This document shows positions 31,992 through 41,311 of a stretch of 42,631 nt of DNA, one piece after another. Each line of letters opens with the position of its first letter. The stretch's first letter is position 1. The translations under genes were made by a program, and so were the position numbers. The notes beneath the pieces were generated by a model. That model was not told the origin of the DNA. It saw only the letters and a program-made list of their open reading frames with translations, and ran no database searches. The stretch comes from Blastomonas sp. AAP53 (GTDB taxonomy: Bacteria; Pseudomonadota; Alphaproteobacteria; Sphingomonadales; Sphingomonadaceae): the NCBI RefSeq assembly GCF_000331245.1, contig NZ_ANFZ01000017.1, positions 1 through 42,631 of the forward strand, written 5' to 3'.

Positions 31992-34172
31992 TTAAGCGTA
32001 TCGAACATTGCCGCGCGGGCGCCGTGGAGGCAGATTGACCTCGGTGCCGGTGTCCGCTGTCTGCTGGCGCTGGCTGCCGTCGCGGGCCGTCATCGTTTCC
32101 GCGCCAGTCTGGCTACGCTGCTGCTGTTGCTGCTGGGCCGATCCGTTCTGCATTCCCGGCGATTGCTGCCGCAGTTCCACGGTGACGTCTGCCGGACGCT
32201 GCGCGTTGCTGCGCAGGTCCTGCTCCAGCCGGTGCTGCGAGCTGACCAGCGTATCGCGCACGGCGTCGTGTTCGGTCACGATGCGGATCTGGTCGCGCTC
32301 GGGCCCGGCCAGCATCTCGATATCGATGCGGCCCAGGTTTTCAGGCATGATCTGCATCCGCACCATCTGGCCGCCATTGGCCACACGCGCGATCTGGGTT
32401 TCGATATTGGCGACAAAGCCCGCATCAAACGCCAGCGATTCCAGCGGTGCTGCAGCGGCAGCTTCCGACGTCAGCGGCACGGTGATGCCGGGGATCGCCT
32501 GCGAAGGCGCGCTCACGGCATTGAGAGCGGCGGCCCACAGCGGCGGCACGGGTTCAAGACCGCTGGCAGCGCCAAAGTCTGTGCGAGCGATGGGCGCGGC
32601 AGGATCGATGTCCATCTCAGCCCGGTCGAACAAGGCTGACAACGCTTCGGCGGGGCGCGACGACTGGGCTGCCGCATCGATCGCGCGACGGGCCGCCGGG
32701 CTGACGATGCCACGCGGTGCCGTTGCGGCGGGGCGTGCGCCAGACGTGCTCTGGGCGGGCTGCGAAAGCGTTTGCACGACCTGTTCGGCAACGGACGGTG
32801 CGACGGTCTGTGCAGCCGCCGCCGGGTCGGCCGCGGGCGTCACCGGCGCGGGTGTGGCTTGGGCCTGGCCAGCCACGACCGCTGTGTCTCGCGTGACCGG
32901 TGCAGATACGATCGGCGCCGATGGTACCGGGCCAGTGGGCGTGCCAGAGGCGGTGGGTGAGGCCTCCAAAGAAATCGCGTCGATGGGCGTCGCAGGTGCT
33001 GCCACGGTCCTGTCGGCCGGTGTCTCAGCAGGGCTGACCGACACAGGCAGGTCTGATCGCTGGGCTGGCTGCACCGGTGCCGTCACCGGCATGGCCGCCA
33101 TGGGTGCGCGGATATTCGCGGCAGCATCAACCGGCAGCGCGACAGGTGCCACAAGCGTGTCGGTCGAAACGGGCTCGTCAGCGAGCCGGGCCGCGCGCGG
33201 CTTGAGCGCGGGCGGTGCTGGCAGGGTCTCGCCGGACTGCGCAACCGGTGCGGTCGCCGCAGCTACGGGAGCTGGGGCAATTGCGCGCTGGGCCGGCAAG
33301 CCTGCTGCGTCGTCAGGTCCGGTCTTGCGTGGTGCCTGAAGCGCGGCTTCGGCGGCAACGCGGGTCGCACCCATGTCGGTTTCAGGAATATCTGCGCGAG
33401 CCACCGGCGGCTGCACCGGTGCCAGCGGGATTGCGACCGGCGATGCAGCATCGGCAGCCAGGATGGGGGTATCGACCTTTGCTCGCCGGTGCGGACGCAC
33501 GGTATCGGCAGGCGCGGTGGCGTCTTCTTCTGCAGGAGCAGCTTCGAGCACAGACGCAAGCGTCAGCTCCGCATCCGCCGGCATGGCTGCGTCCGCGATG
33601 GCCACCGGGCGTGCGACAAGTGGCGCGACCTGAGCCACCGCCGTGGGTGTGACAACCGGCTTGGTGGTCTGCGGGGCGACATCCTGCGGCGCTGGCTGCC
33701 GAGGCGCGAGCGGAGTCACCCTGGCAACGACGGGTGCGGTGACCTGTGCCGGAGCTTCAAGCTGGGCTGCGCCGGCAAAGGCGGCCTCAATGATCTGGGT
33801 TGCGCTGGCATCTTCGGGCAGTGCGGCAACGATCGGCGCTGCAGGCGCTGCTGGCTGCACCGGGGCAACCATGGCAGCCGGAGCGGCAACCGCTGTCGGA
33901 GCAACAACCGGCGTGACCGGGGCAGCATCAGGAGCCGACGGCGCTGCAACCTCGGCCAGTGCCACGGCAAAGGCGCCTTCGCCCGCCAGCGGTGCTTCAG
34001 CAACGGGCGCAAACGCACCGGTCGCGGCAGCATCTGCTCCGGTCATCAGCGCCAGCTGGCTGGCAAAAGGATTGGCATCAAGGCTCATGCCCTGCTTCAC
34101 AGCAGGAAGCGTGCCAATTGAAAGCGACAGCAAAGACGATCCCGAGAGCGCCTGCATCAGGTCCTGGCTCAT
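31992..34172 (-). CDS. fliK: Flagellar hook-length control protein FliK (large, Ala/Pro/Val-rich)
   Basis: 726 residues, longer than the 400-600 of many FliK proteins. Residues about 50-560 are low complexity, rich in Ala, Pro, Val and Thr. The C-terminal Flg_hook domain is recognisable: GGQMVRMQIMPENLGRIDIE, then IRIVTEHDAVRDTLVSSQHR and LEQDLRSNAQRPADVTVEL. A run of glutamines (QQQQQQ) follows near the end. FliK is exported, measures hook length and triggers the FlhB switch. ATG overlaps the fliJ stop (ATGA). Confidence 0.93.
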   Translation of the reverse strand: MSQDLMQALSGSSLLSLSIGTLPAVKQGMSLDANPFASQLALMTGADAAATGAFAPVAEAPLAGEGAFAVALAEVAAPSAPDAAPVTPVVAPTAVAAPAAMVAPVQPAAPAAPIVAALPEDASATQIIEAAFAGAAQLEAPAQVTAPVVARVTPLAPRQPAPQDVAPQTTKPVVTPTAVAQVAPLVARPVAIADAAMPADAELTLASVLEAAPAEEDATAPADTVRPHRRAKVDTPILAADAASPVAIPLAPVQPPVARADIPETDMGATRVAAEAALQAPRKTGPDDAAGLPAQRAIAPAPVAAATAPVAQSGETLPAPPALKPRAARLADEPVSTDTLVAPVALPVDAAANIRAPMAAMPVTAPVQPAQRSDLPVSVSPAETPADRTVAAPATPIDAISLEASPTASGTPTGPVPSAPIVSAPVTRDTAVVAGQAQATPAPVTPAADPAAAAQTVAPSVAEQVVQTLSQPAQSTSGARPAATAPRGIVSPAARRAIDAAAQSSRPAEALSALFDRAEMDIDPAAPIARTDFGAASGLEPVPPLWAAALNAVSAPSQAIPGITVPLTSEAAAAAPLESLAFDAGFVANIETQIARVANGGQMVRMQIMPENLGRIDIEMLAGPERDQIRIVTEHDAVRDTLVSSQHRLEQDLRSNAQRPADVTVELRQQSPGMQNGSAQQQQQQRSQTGAETMTARDGSQRQQTADTGTEVNLPPRRPRGNVRYA

Positions 34173-34594
34173 TCTCCTGTTTCCTTTGTGTTTTTGCGCC
34201 TGAGCGGCAGGCGGGCGGCCTTGCGTTCGGCGGTTTCATTGGCTTGAGCGATCGAACGGTCGAGCAGCTTCGATGTCGTTTCGCGGTCGATATAGGCGGC
34301 AGTGCGTTGCCGCTCGGCCTGGGCAAGGTGTTGCCGCGCGCGCACCAGTGCGGTGTTGATCTCGCCATCGGCGCGGATCAGGCGCTGCGCCAGCTCCAGC
34401 TGCGCGTGCAGCCCGGCGCCGCTCTGGCAATGGCCCGCGTCAAAGGCGTTGTCGCGCAGCTTCTTCAGCCGCTCGGCATTGTTGACCAAGGTTGCCTCGT
34501 TGCGCATCGCGGCGGCGGCGGCACCGATCGCCAGCTTCACCTGCGCATCACGCACCGCATGGACGCGCTTCCACGATTTGGGCTTCAGGCTCAT
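34169..34594 (-). CDS. fliJ: Flagellar export protein FliJ
   Basis: 141 residues, almost entirely helical and charged, predicted to be an antiparallel coiled coil, as expected for FliJ, the central stalk of the FliI ATPase ring. Sequence conservation of this family is weak; the call relies on length, the KSWKRVHAVRDAQVKLA start, helical character and position directly after fliI and before fliK. Both ends overlap the neighbours by ATGA. Confidence 0.85.
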   Translation of the reverse strand: MSLKPKSWKRVHAVRDAQVKLAIGAAAAAMRNEATLVNNAERLKKLRDNAFDAGHCQSGAGLHAQLELAQRLIRADGEINTALVRARQHLAQAERQRTAAYIDRETTSKLLDRSIAQANETAERKAARLPLRRKNTKETGE

Positions 34595-35922
34595 GCGCCA
34601 AAGCCCTGCATCAGTTCAGCGACGCTTTCCTCAAGGTCGATCCGGTCGTGCGGAGCCTGGCGGATGAAGTCGAGCAGATCGGGCCTGCGCGCCACAGCCT
34701 CGTCGATGTTCGCGTCCGATCCCTCGCGATAGGCTCCCATCAGCAGCAGGTCGCGGTTTTCCTCGTATGCCGACCAGATGCGGCGGAAGTTCGCCATCGC
34801 CCGGCGGTGTTCTTCGGGAATGATGTCGGTGGCAACGCGGCTCAGCGACTTGCCGATATCGATTGCAGGGAAAATCCCCTGTTCGGCCATCGAGCGCGAC
34901 AATATGATATGCCCGTCGACGATCGCGCGCGCGCCATCGACGATCGGATCGTCGAGGTCGTCGCCATCTGCCAGCACCGTATATAATGCCGTGATCGATC
35001 CGCCGCTCTCGCGGTCGTTGCCGGCGCGTTCGACCAGCTTGGGAATCAGCGCGAGCGCCGAGGGCGGATAGCCCTTCATCGTCGGCGGTTCACCCAATGC
35101 CAGGCCGATTTCGCGCTGGGCATGCGCGATACGGGTAAGGCTGTCGATGATCAGCAGCACCTTCTTGCCCTGCTTGCGGAAATACTCGGCGATCGCGGTG
35201 GCGCGATAGGCCGCACGCAGCCGCAGGATCGGGCTGTGATCGGCCGGAACGGCGACGGTCACGGTGCGCGACTTCATCGGCCCCTGCATCTTCGTTTCGA
35301 CAAAATCGCTGACCTCGCGGCCACGCTCGCCAATCAGCCCGACGACGATGATATCTGCCTCGGCAAAGCCGATGATCTGACCGATCAGCACCGATTTACC
35401 GACGCCCGAGCCTGCGGCAACGGCAATGCGCTGGCCGTGCCCGGCGGTGAGGAGCGCGTTGATCGCGCGCACGCCCAGATCGATGGTCTTGGTCACCCGG
35501 CCGCGGTTGAGCACGTTCTCGCGCTTGCCGGCCAAAGGCCAGCGATCGTGCGCGATGATCGGACCCAGGCCGTCGAGCGGTTCGCCCATCGGGCCAATGA
35601 CGCGGCCGAGCAGGCCTTCGCCGACCACCGCCATATTGGCCTGGGCATCGGGTTCGACCCGCGCACCGCTGCGCAATGCGGCATCGCTTTCCAGCGGCAC
35701 CATCATCGCGCGCGATCCGCGAAATCCTGCGATCTCTGCGCGAATACGGCGGCCATCGGCGGCACGAACCGAGCCGCCATAGCCGATCGGATAATCAAAG
35801 CCGGTCACTTCCAGCATGCCGCCTTCGTGTGCGACCAGCCGTCCAACTCGGCGCGGGCCGGCTTCCAGCGTCGCGATCTTGTCAGTGAACTGGCGGACTG
35901 CCTCTTCCTGTGCCGCGATCAT
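34591..35922 (-). CDS. fliI: Flagellum-specific export ATPase FliI
   Basis: 443 residues from the ATG at 35922, which overlaps the fliH stop (ATGA). Walker A is AGSGVGKS (170-177), Walker B is VLLIID (255-260), and GERGREVSDFVE and GSITALYTVLADGDD are typical of the F1-beta-like flagellar/type III ATPases. It forms a hexamer under the export gate and releases chaperones from substrates. An earlier alternative frame extension to 35994 lies inside fliH and is not credible. Confidence 0.97.
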   Translation of the reverse strand: MIAAQEEAVRQFTDKIATLEAGPRRVGRLVAHEGGMLEVTGFDYPIGYGGSVRAADGRRIRAEIAGFRGSRAMMVPLESDAALRSGARVEPDAQANMAVVGEGLLGRVIGPMGEPLDGLGPIIAHDRWPLAGKRENVLNRGRVTKTIDLGVRAINALLTAGHGQRIAVAAGSGVGKSVLIGQIIGFAEADIIVVGLIGERGREVSDFVETKMQGPMKSRTVTVAVPADHSPILRLRAAYRATAIAEYFRKQGKKVLLIIDSLTRIAHAQREIGLALGEPPTMKGYPPSALALIPKLVERAGNDRESGGSITALYTVLADGDDLDDPIVDGARAIVDGHIILSRSMAEQGIFPAIDIGKSLSRVATDIIPEEHRRAMANFRRIWSAYEENRDLLLMGAYREGSDANIDEAVARRPDLLDFIRQAPHDRIDLEESVAELMQGFGA

Positions 35923-36599
35923 TGGTCGCCCTCCATGTCGTCGATCAGCCCCTGCAGGGCATCGAGCATCGGCTGGGTTCCCTGTTCGATCCATCCATCG
36001 GCATGGTTGAGCGACACCGTTCCGCGCCGGATCGAGGGATCAGGGGTCAGCACCAGGCCGCATTCGGCATCGCCGAGCAGCTTGAGATCGTCGGGATGCA
36101 GGTGCAGCGCGCTGCTGCGCATGTCACGGGTGACCAACGTGGCGAGCGAGCGGCAATGCTTTTCCAGCACCTCCGCATCGGGTTCGACAAAGCCGCTCGA
36201 ACGCTCGAGCATCTGCTTCATCGCGTGCAGCAGCATGGCGCAGAGCCCTTGCGAAAGCTGCGGCCGCAGGGCGAGCACTGCTTGCGCCAGCGCCTGGGTG
36301 GCGGCATCGTTCGACTGCATTTCGGCCTGTGCCTGGGCGATGCCATCGGCCACGCCCTGATCATAGGCCTGGACCAGCATTTCGTCAGCGCTGGGACCCT
36401 CTTCGACAATCACGTCGTCATCCAGATCGCCATCAAAGGCGAAGTCCATCGGTTCGGGTGCCTGGTCGGCACTGGCGAAATCTGACATCGACGAGAAGAT
36501 CTGCGACGGGCGAAAGGCCGTGGGAGCGGCCTGCATCTGCCACACCGGCATGAACTGCGCAGCGCCATCGGGCGCGATGGTGATCGGGCGATCAGACAT
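35919..36599 (-). CDS. fliH: Flagellar assembly protein FliH
   Basis: 226 residues. It has an acidic N-terminal half, a helix with small-residue spacing (AYDQGVADGIAQAQAEM) and a C-terminal domain with ALHLHPDDLKLLGD and RRGTVSLNHADGWIEQG, similar to FliH/YscL. FliH binds and restrains FliI and docks it to the C-ring. The ATG lies inside the end of fliG, giving an 8-base overlap. Confidence 0.9.
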   Translation of the reverse strand: MSDRPITIAPDGAAQFMPVWQMQAAPTAFRPSQIFSSMSDFASADQAPEPMDFAFDGDLDDDVIVEEGPSADEMLVQAYDQGVADGIAQAQAEMQSNDAATQALAQAVLALRPQLSQGLCAMLLHAMKQMLERSSGFVEPDAEVLEKHCRSLATLVTRDMRSSALHLHPDDLKLLGDAECGLVLTPDPSIRRGTVSLNHADGWIEQGTQPMLDALQGLIDDMEGDQ

Positions 36600-37638
36600 A
36601 TTCGTCACCACCGCCGCCGATCACGATATCGCCGGCATCGGCCATCCGCTTGGCGGCCTGGACGATCGCCTTTTGTGCCTCGATCACTTCAGACATCGGC
36701 ATCGGGCCGCGGTCGGCGAGTTCATCGGCAATCGACTGCGCGGCGCGGCTGGACATGCAGCCGAACATCTTGTCGCGCAGCTTGTCTTCCGCACCCTTGA
36801 GCGCGGGGACCAGCAGGCTGGATTCGATGGCGCGGACCAGCGTGCCCAGATCCTTGGCGTCGAGCCGCAGCAGATCGGCAAAGACGAACATCTCGTCCTC
36901 GATCTGGCGGGCAACGTCCTTGTCGCGCTTGGTCACCGCCTTGATGATGCGGGTGCTCTCGCGCTTGTTGATGATGTTCATGATCGCGGCTGCATCCGAC
37001 GTGCCGCCGGACGAGGCCCCTGCCCCGCCGCGCTGGCTGGCGCCCTGGGTCATCAGCAACGCCTCGATCGTCTCGATCGCCTCGGCGCTGACAGGACCCA
37101 GCGTCGCCAGGCGGAACACCACGTCTTCCTGCGCTTCGGCGGGAAGCAGCTGCAGAACGTTCGCGGCCACTTCGGGCTTGAGGAACGACAAGACGACAGC
37201 CGCGATCTGCGGGTGTTCGTTCTCGACCAGCAGCGCGATCTCGACCGCGTCCATCCACTTGAGCGCTTCGAGCCCGTTGCCAGACTTCTTGGGCGCGATC
37301 CGGGTCAGCATCGTCTCGGCGCGGCGGTCGCCCAGCGCGCGCTTGAGCATGCCTTCGATCTGTTCACCGGCCTTGTAGCCCAGGGTCGTGCGATTGCGCG
37401 CCTTGTCGATGAACATGTCGAGCACTTCGTTGATGTCCTCGGCGCCGATGTCGGCAACGGTGTACATCATCTCGCTGAGCTGGCGCACTTCGTCGGGCTC
37501 CAGCCGGGTGAGGATTTCGGCGGCCTGTTCCTCGGAGAACAGCAGCATCAAGATGGCGGCGGCCTGGTGGCCGGGGATCGGACGGCGGCCTTCGGGGGCA
37601 ACGCCTTCTTCGACAGCGGCATCAAGTGCGTCAGGCAT
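36592..37638 (-). CDS. fliG: Flagellar motor switch protein FliG
   Basis: About 348 residues. HQAAAILMLLFSEEQAAEIL is the N-terminal domain that binds FliF; NEHPQIAAVVLSFLKPEVAA is the highly conserved middle (EHPQTIA-like) motif; the C-terminal domain contains FVFADLLRLDAKDLGTLVRA and DKMFGCMSSRAA, with the charged torque helix. FliG couples stator force to rotation. Two starts are good: 37638 (8-base overlap with fliF, AAGGA upstream) and 37659 (GAAGGG upstream, seven more residues). I list the shorter form. Confidence 0.97.
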   Translation of the reverse strand: MPDALDAAVEEGVAPEGRRPIPGHQAAAILMLLFSEEQAAEILTRLEPDEVRQLSEMMYTVADIGAEDINEVLDMFIDKARNRTTLGYKAGEQIEGMLKRALGDRRAETMLTRIAPKKSGNGLEALKWMDAVEIALLVENEHPQIAAVVLSFLKPEVAANVLQLLPAEAQEDVVFRLATLGPVSAEAIETIEALLMTQGASQRGGAGASSGGTSDAAAIMNIINKRESTRIIKAVTKRDKDVARQIEDEMFVFADLLRLDAKDLGTLVRAIESSLLVPALKGAEDKLRDKMFGCMSSRAAQSIADELADRGPMPMSEVIEAQKAIVQAAKRMADAGDIVIGGGGDEYV

Positions 37639-39394
37639 CGGCTTTTTCCTTGTCGGCATTGCCCTTCAGCAAATCACGAACGACCAAAGTGGCGTGATCC
37701 GGGTTCTGGCGGACGAAGTTCTGGATGAGCAGCGCACGTTCCTGATAGGTCGATGCGGCGTTGATCATGTCGAGGGTCACCGGCTCGCTGTCTTCGGGGA
37801 TGCGACCGGCACCGCGCGGATCGGCACCGTCGCGCGACAGGGCCTCTGCCAGCATGCCTGTGGGGCCTTCGGCTGCCTCGGCGGCGGCCAGCGCTGCGGC
37901 CTTGTCGTCGGCTTTCTGCTTGGTGTAGCGCTTGAGCAGCGGGCGACCGATGCCGAAGATCAACGCCAGGGCCACCAGCAGCGCAGACACATTGCGCACC
38001 AGCATGTTGAACCAGCTCGTTTCATAGAACGGTTCCTCCAGCTTGGTCACCGGCTCGAAATTGCGCGACGAAATCGCCACCTGGTCGCCGCGGGCGGTGT
38101 TGAAGCCGATCGCTCCCTTGACCAGTGCATCGATCGCAGCGATTTCCTGCGCGCTGCGCTCCTTGCCGCCGGGCAGGTTCTTCACCGCCACCGCGACCGA
38201 GATGCGGGTGACATTGCCGGAAGGATCGCGGGTGACCGCAACCTGGCGGCCCAGTTCGAAGTTGCGGTTGACCTGTTCGTTGCGGGTGGTGGTCGTACCG
38301 GGAGCGGCACCTTCGGCACCGGCCAGCTGCGCACCGGCTTCGGGCGTGATCGTGGGATCGGCAGGAGGCTGGTTGGCGATAGCACCGGGTACGCCGCCTG
38401 CGGCAGCAGGATTGTTTTCGGTCTGGACCACGGTCTGTTCGCTGCGCACGCGCGCCTCGTCCGCCGGGAAGCTTTCGGTCGTCGCCTGACGTTCGGCAAA
38501 GTTCACCTCGGTCGAGACTTCGGCGACAAAATTGCCTGCGCCCAGCACCGGCGTCAGCAGCGCGGTCAGCTGGCGGCGATAGCGCTCCTCGATGGCTTCT
38601 TTCACCTCGATCTGACGCTCGGCCTGATCCATGCCACCGTTCTTGCCGTTGCTCGACAGCAACCGACCGTTCTGATCGACCACCGAGACATTGTCCGCAG
38701 ACAGGCCCGGAACCGAACTGGCGACGAGATGGACGATCGCCTGCACCTGGGATTCGGGCAGACGCCCGGCATTGGCGAGTTGCAGTACAACCGATGCTGC
38801 AGGTTCGTTGCGGTCGCGAATGAACACGCTGGGCGGCTCGACCGCGAGATGGACCCGTGCCGTTACGACCGACTCCATCGCCTCGATGCTGCGAGCAAGG
38901 TCAAGCTCGCGCGCGGCGCGCAGCTTTTCATTCTCCACCGCACGGCTGGCGCCCATCGGCATCGCGGAGATCAGCTCGTCACCGCTGGGCGCGCTCTTGG
39001 GCAGGCCCTGCGCGGCCAGGGCGATCTTGGCTTTGTGATAGTCGTCCTCGGACACCATGATGGTGCCCGAACTTTCCTCGAAGCTGTAAGGGATCGTCGA
39101 ACTGTCGAGCGCGGCGATCACGGCGGCCTTGTCGTTGTCGGGCAATCCGCGGAACAGATCGCGCTGGGGCGGCTCGCGCAGGGCGGCCCAGGCGAAGATC
39201 GCCAGCATGACAACGCCCAGAAAGCCGATCAGCGGCATCGCCTTGGCAACGGCGGGCTGGCTGATGAAATTGCGGACCTGGTCTGGAATGGCGGTGCCGT
39301 TGAGCACGCGCGCACCTGCGCCAGCGCCGGGAATGATCGCCGGAGCGGCCGCAGCACCATCGGATGAATTGGGGGTAATGGTAATATCGGACAT
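37631..39394 (-). CDS. fliF: Flagellar MS-ring protein FliF
   Basis: 587 residues with two membrane helices (about residues 53-71 and 455-475) around a large periplasmic part. RDLFRGLPDNDKAAVIAALD, VTARVHLAVEPPSVFIRDRN, and SADNVSVVDQNGRLLSS are ring-building motifs of FliF. The C-terminus, with NAASTYQERALLIQNFVRQN and HATLVVRDLLKG, is the FliG-binding part. FliF is the first structure placed in the inner membrane. Only three bases separate it from fliE. Confidence 0.97.
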   Translation of the reverse strand: MSDITITPNSSDGAAAAPAIIPGAGAGARVLNGTAIPDQVRNFISQPAVAKAMPLIGFLGVVMLAIFAWAALREPPQRDLFRGLPDNDKAAVIAALDSSTIPYSFEESSGTIMVSEDDYHKAKIALAAQGLPKSAPSGDELISAMPMGASRAVENEKLRAARELDLARSIEAMESVVTARVHLAVEPPSVFIRDRNEPAASVVLQLANAGRLPESQVQAIVHLVASSVPGLSADNVSVVDQNGRLLSSNGKNGGMDQAERQIEVKEAIEERYRRQLTALLTPVLGAGNFVAEVSTEVNFAERQATTESFPADEARVRSEQTVVQTENNPAAAGGVPGAIANQPPADPTITPEAGAQLAGAEGAAPGTTTTRNEQVNRNFELGRQVAVTRDPSGNVTRISVAVAVKNLPGGKERSAQEIAAIDALVKGAIGFNTARGDQVAISSRNFEPVTKLEEPFYETSWFNMLVRNVSALLVALALIFGIGRPLLKRYTKQKADDKAAALAAAEAAEGPTGMLAEALSRDGADPRGAGRIPEDSEPVTLDMINAASTYQERALLIQNFVRQNPDHATLVVRDLLKGNADKEKADA

Positions 39395-39397
39395 GGA

Positions 39398-39742
39398 TTA
39401 TACCGGCATGTTCATGATGTCCTGATAGGCGGACAGCAATTTGTTACGGACCTGAAGGGTCGCTTCGAAACCGATCGACGCCTTCTGCTTGGCCATCATC
39501 ACCGCGGCAATATCGGTGGTCTGGCCCATTTCATACGATGTTGCCGCCTGGGACGAGGCGTGCTGGACCTGGTTGACCTGGTCCAGTGCGGTCTTCATCG
39601 TCCCGGCAAAGCCATCCGGCTTGGTCTCGGTCGCCTCGGTGCCCAGCATGGGCGATTTCTTCGACAGTTGCTGAAGCGCGCTGTTCTGCTGGAGGATGGC
39701 GTTGCGCGCGGCCATTATCGAACTGCTGATGTTGGTGCTCAT
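39398..39742 (-). CDS. fliE: Flagellar hook-basal body protein FliE
   Basis: A 114-residue protein with the FliE C-terminus: QTTDIAAVMMAKQKASIGFE and LQVRNKLLSAYQDIMNMPV. It joins the MS ring and export gate to the proximal rod. It starts 23 bases after the activator gene stop and precedes fliF by three bases. Confidence 0.95.
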   Translation of the reverse strand: MSTNISSSIMAARNAILQQNSALQQLSKKSPMLGTEATETKPDGFAGTMKTALDQVNQVQHASSQAATSYEMGQTTDIAAVMMAKQKASIGFEATLQVRNKLLSAYQDIMNMPV

Positions 39743-39765
39743 GGTCTGGCTTTCTCAGGCTTCGA

Positions 39766-41088
39766 TCAGGCTGCAGCGGCCAGCTCGCGCATATTGGCGA
39801 GGCGGTAGCGCAGGGTGCGTTCGGAAATGCCCAGCATGCGGGCGGTTTCGCGGCGGTTGCCACCGTTCTCGTCAAGCGCGCGCTGGATGGCGTCATGCTC
39901 CACAGCCCGCGACAGGCTGTGCAGGTCGCTGCCGCGCAGCAGTCGGGCAGAGCCGGTGGCGGGCACCGGATCGGCGCGCGGCGTGCTGGCAGCAAAGATC
40001 GGGGTGGCGGCAGGCTGTGCAACGGGCTGGGCCGTGGCAGCGGCAAACAGACGCACGGGTGCAAGCCCCAGATCCTCGGCTTCGATGCGGTCGCCTTCGC
40101 GCAGCACCAGCGCGCGCTGCAGCACGTTGCCCAGCTCGCGGGCGTTGCCCGGCCAGCTGTGCGCCTGCAGCGTTTCGAGCGCTTCGGCGCTGAGCCAGGC
40201 GAAATCGCTGGCATCGTTCTGCATGCGCAGCAGCATGGCTGCGGCGATGGCGCGGACATCCTGACGGCGATCGGCAAGGCGGGGGAGTGCGATCGGCATC
40301 ACGTTGAGGCGCCAGTAAAGGTCTTCGCGGAACTCGCCGGCAGCGACCAGCTCGGCTGCATCGCGGTTGGCAGCGGTGACGATGCGGACATCGACCTTGA
40401 TCGACCGGGTTTCGCCGACGGGCAGAACTTCGCCCTCCTGCAGCGCGCGCAGCAGCTTGGCCTGAAGCGCCAGCGGCAGTTCGGTGATCTCGTCGAGGAA
40501 CAGGGTTCCGCCATCGGCAGCCCGGAACAGGCCTTCGCCATCGGCAGAAGCGCCGGTAAACGCGCCCTTCTTGTGGCCGAACAAAATGGCTTCCACCATG
40601 GTTTCCGGCAGCGCGGCGCAGTTGACCGCAATGAACGATCCCTTGGCGCGCGGGCTCTGGTCATGCACCAGACGCGCCATGCCTTCCTTGCCGGTGCCGG
40701 TTTCACCCTGGATCAGCACCGCTGCTTCGCTGCGCGCGATCCGGGCGGCATAGCCCATCAGCTTGGTCATGGCGGGCTCGCCGACCGCAGGACCGCGGCC
40801 TGCGCGCAGCATTTCGGCGATCAGCGCCAGGCCCAGCGGCATGTCGTCAAAGCCGAAGGTGATGCGGGCAGGAAGGCCGTTTGCGGCACGCACAAGTGAA
40901 GGCGCACCTTCATGAAGATCAACAAGAATGTCACGATGGCTGGCCGAAGCAATTTCATTTGCCAACAAGACCTTAACGGTCGCGGCGCTCGATGCGGTTG
41001 CGACCGGATTGATCCAGGCCGACTTGAGCCAGCTTTCTAGCATTGGCAGGTTGTCACGGACTGCCTGGCTGAGTGTGCATTCGATCAT
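39766..41088 (-). CDS. Sigma-54-dependent flagellar transcription activator (FleQ/FlrC/FlbD-like)
   Basis: 440 residues. The central AAA+ domain has Walker A GETGTGKE, the sigma-54 contact loop GAFTGAS, Walker [10 protein letters not shown] and the arginine-finger region [14 protein letters not shown]. The C-terminus is a Fis-type helix-turn-helix ([20 protein letters not shown]). The first 95 residues are not a standard response-regulator receiver with its conserved aspartates, so control is probably not by simple phosphorylation; FleQ-like proteins are similar in this. It heads the flagellar series, is preceded by a strong sigma-54 promoter and is divergent from the flagellins, so it probably activates its own operon. 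GGGGGACT lies upstream of the ATG at 41088. Confidence 0.92.
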   Translation of the reverse strand: MIECTLSQAVRDNLPMLESWLKSAWINPVATASSAATVKVLLANEIASASHRDILVDLHEGAPSLVRAANGLPARITFGFDDMPLGLALIAEMLRAGRGPAVGEPAMTKLMGYAARIARSEAAVLIQGETGTGKEGMARLVHDQSPRAKGSFIAVNCAALPETMVEAILFGHKKGAFTGASADGEGLFRAADGGTLFLDEITELPLALQAKLLRALQEGEVLPVGETRSIKVDVRIVTAANRDAAELVAAGEFREDLYWRLNVMPIALPRLADRRQDVRAIAAAMLLRMQNDASDFAWLSAEALETLQAHSWPGNARELGNVLQRALVLREGDRIEAEDLGLAPVRLFAAATAQPVAQPAATPIFAASTPRADPVPATGSARLLRGSDLHSLSRAVEHDAIQRALDENGGNRRETARMLGISERTLRYRLANMRELAAAA

Positions 41089-41103
41089 TTTTAGTCCCCC
41101 GAC

Positions 41104-41130
41104 TTAATGGATCGCAGCGCCTGCCGTTAA
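41104..41130 (+). promoter_or_regulatory. Distal sigma-28-type promoter upstream of flagellin 1
   Basis: TTAATGGA, an 11-base spacer and GCCGTTAA on the plus strand match the pattern of the proximal flagellin promoter. It lies 310 bases before the flagellin start and within the presumed leader of the divergent activator gene. Confidence 0.6.
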
Positions 41131-41154
41131 AGAGAGGCCCCGCTGAGCCTATCC

Positions 41155-41172
41155 AAGCAATTGCTGTGCCAA
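41155..41172 (-). promoter_or_regulatory. Sigma-54 (-24/-12) promoter of the activator-fliE operon
   Basis: On the minus strand TTGGCACAGCAATTGCTT has GG and GC exactly 12 bases apart and fits the consensus YTGGCACGrNNNTTGCW with one mismatch. The predicted transcript start is about 58 bases before the activator ATG at 41088. Confidence 0.85.
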
Positions 41173-41268
41173 TTCGGGAGATTGGCGGAAAATCGGCATT
41201 CACACCCCCCTATATATAGAGCCTCAAACAGCATCGTCATTTTCTTGACGAAAAACCCCGCTGGAGGG

Positions 41269-41286
41269 GCGTCAAAATTTTGACGC
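41269..41286. promoter_or_regulatory. Perfect 18-base palindrome in the flagellin leader region
   Basis: GCGTCAAAATTTTGACGC is fully self-complementary. A related dyad, TGACGGGCGTCA (42303-42314), precedes flagellin 2. Operator, cruciform or terminator are all possible. Confidence 0.5.
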
Positions 41287-41311
41287 CGCCAAACAAATGA
41301 CAACCTCTTCG

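Noticed and set aside
40973-40980. TTAACGGT, which reads ACCGTTAA on the minus strand, as another sigma-28 -10 box
   Set aside because: Eleven bases further there is no TTAA-type -35, and it lies inside the activator coding sequence.
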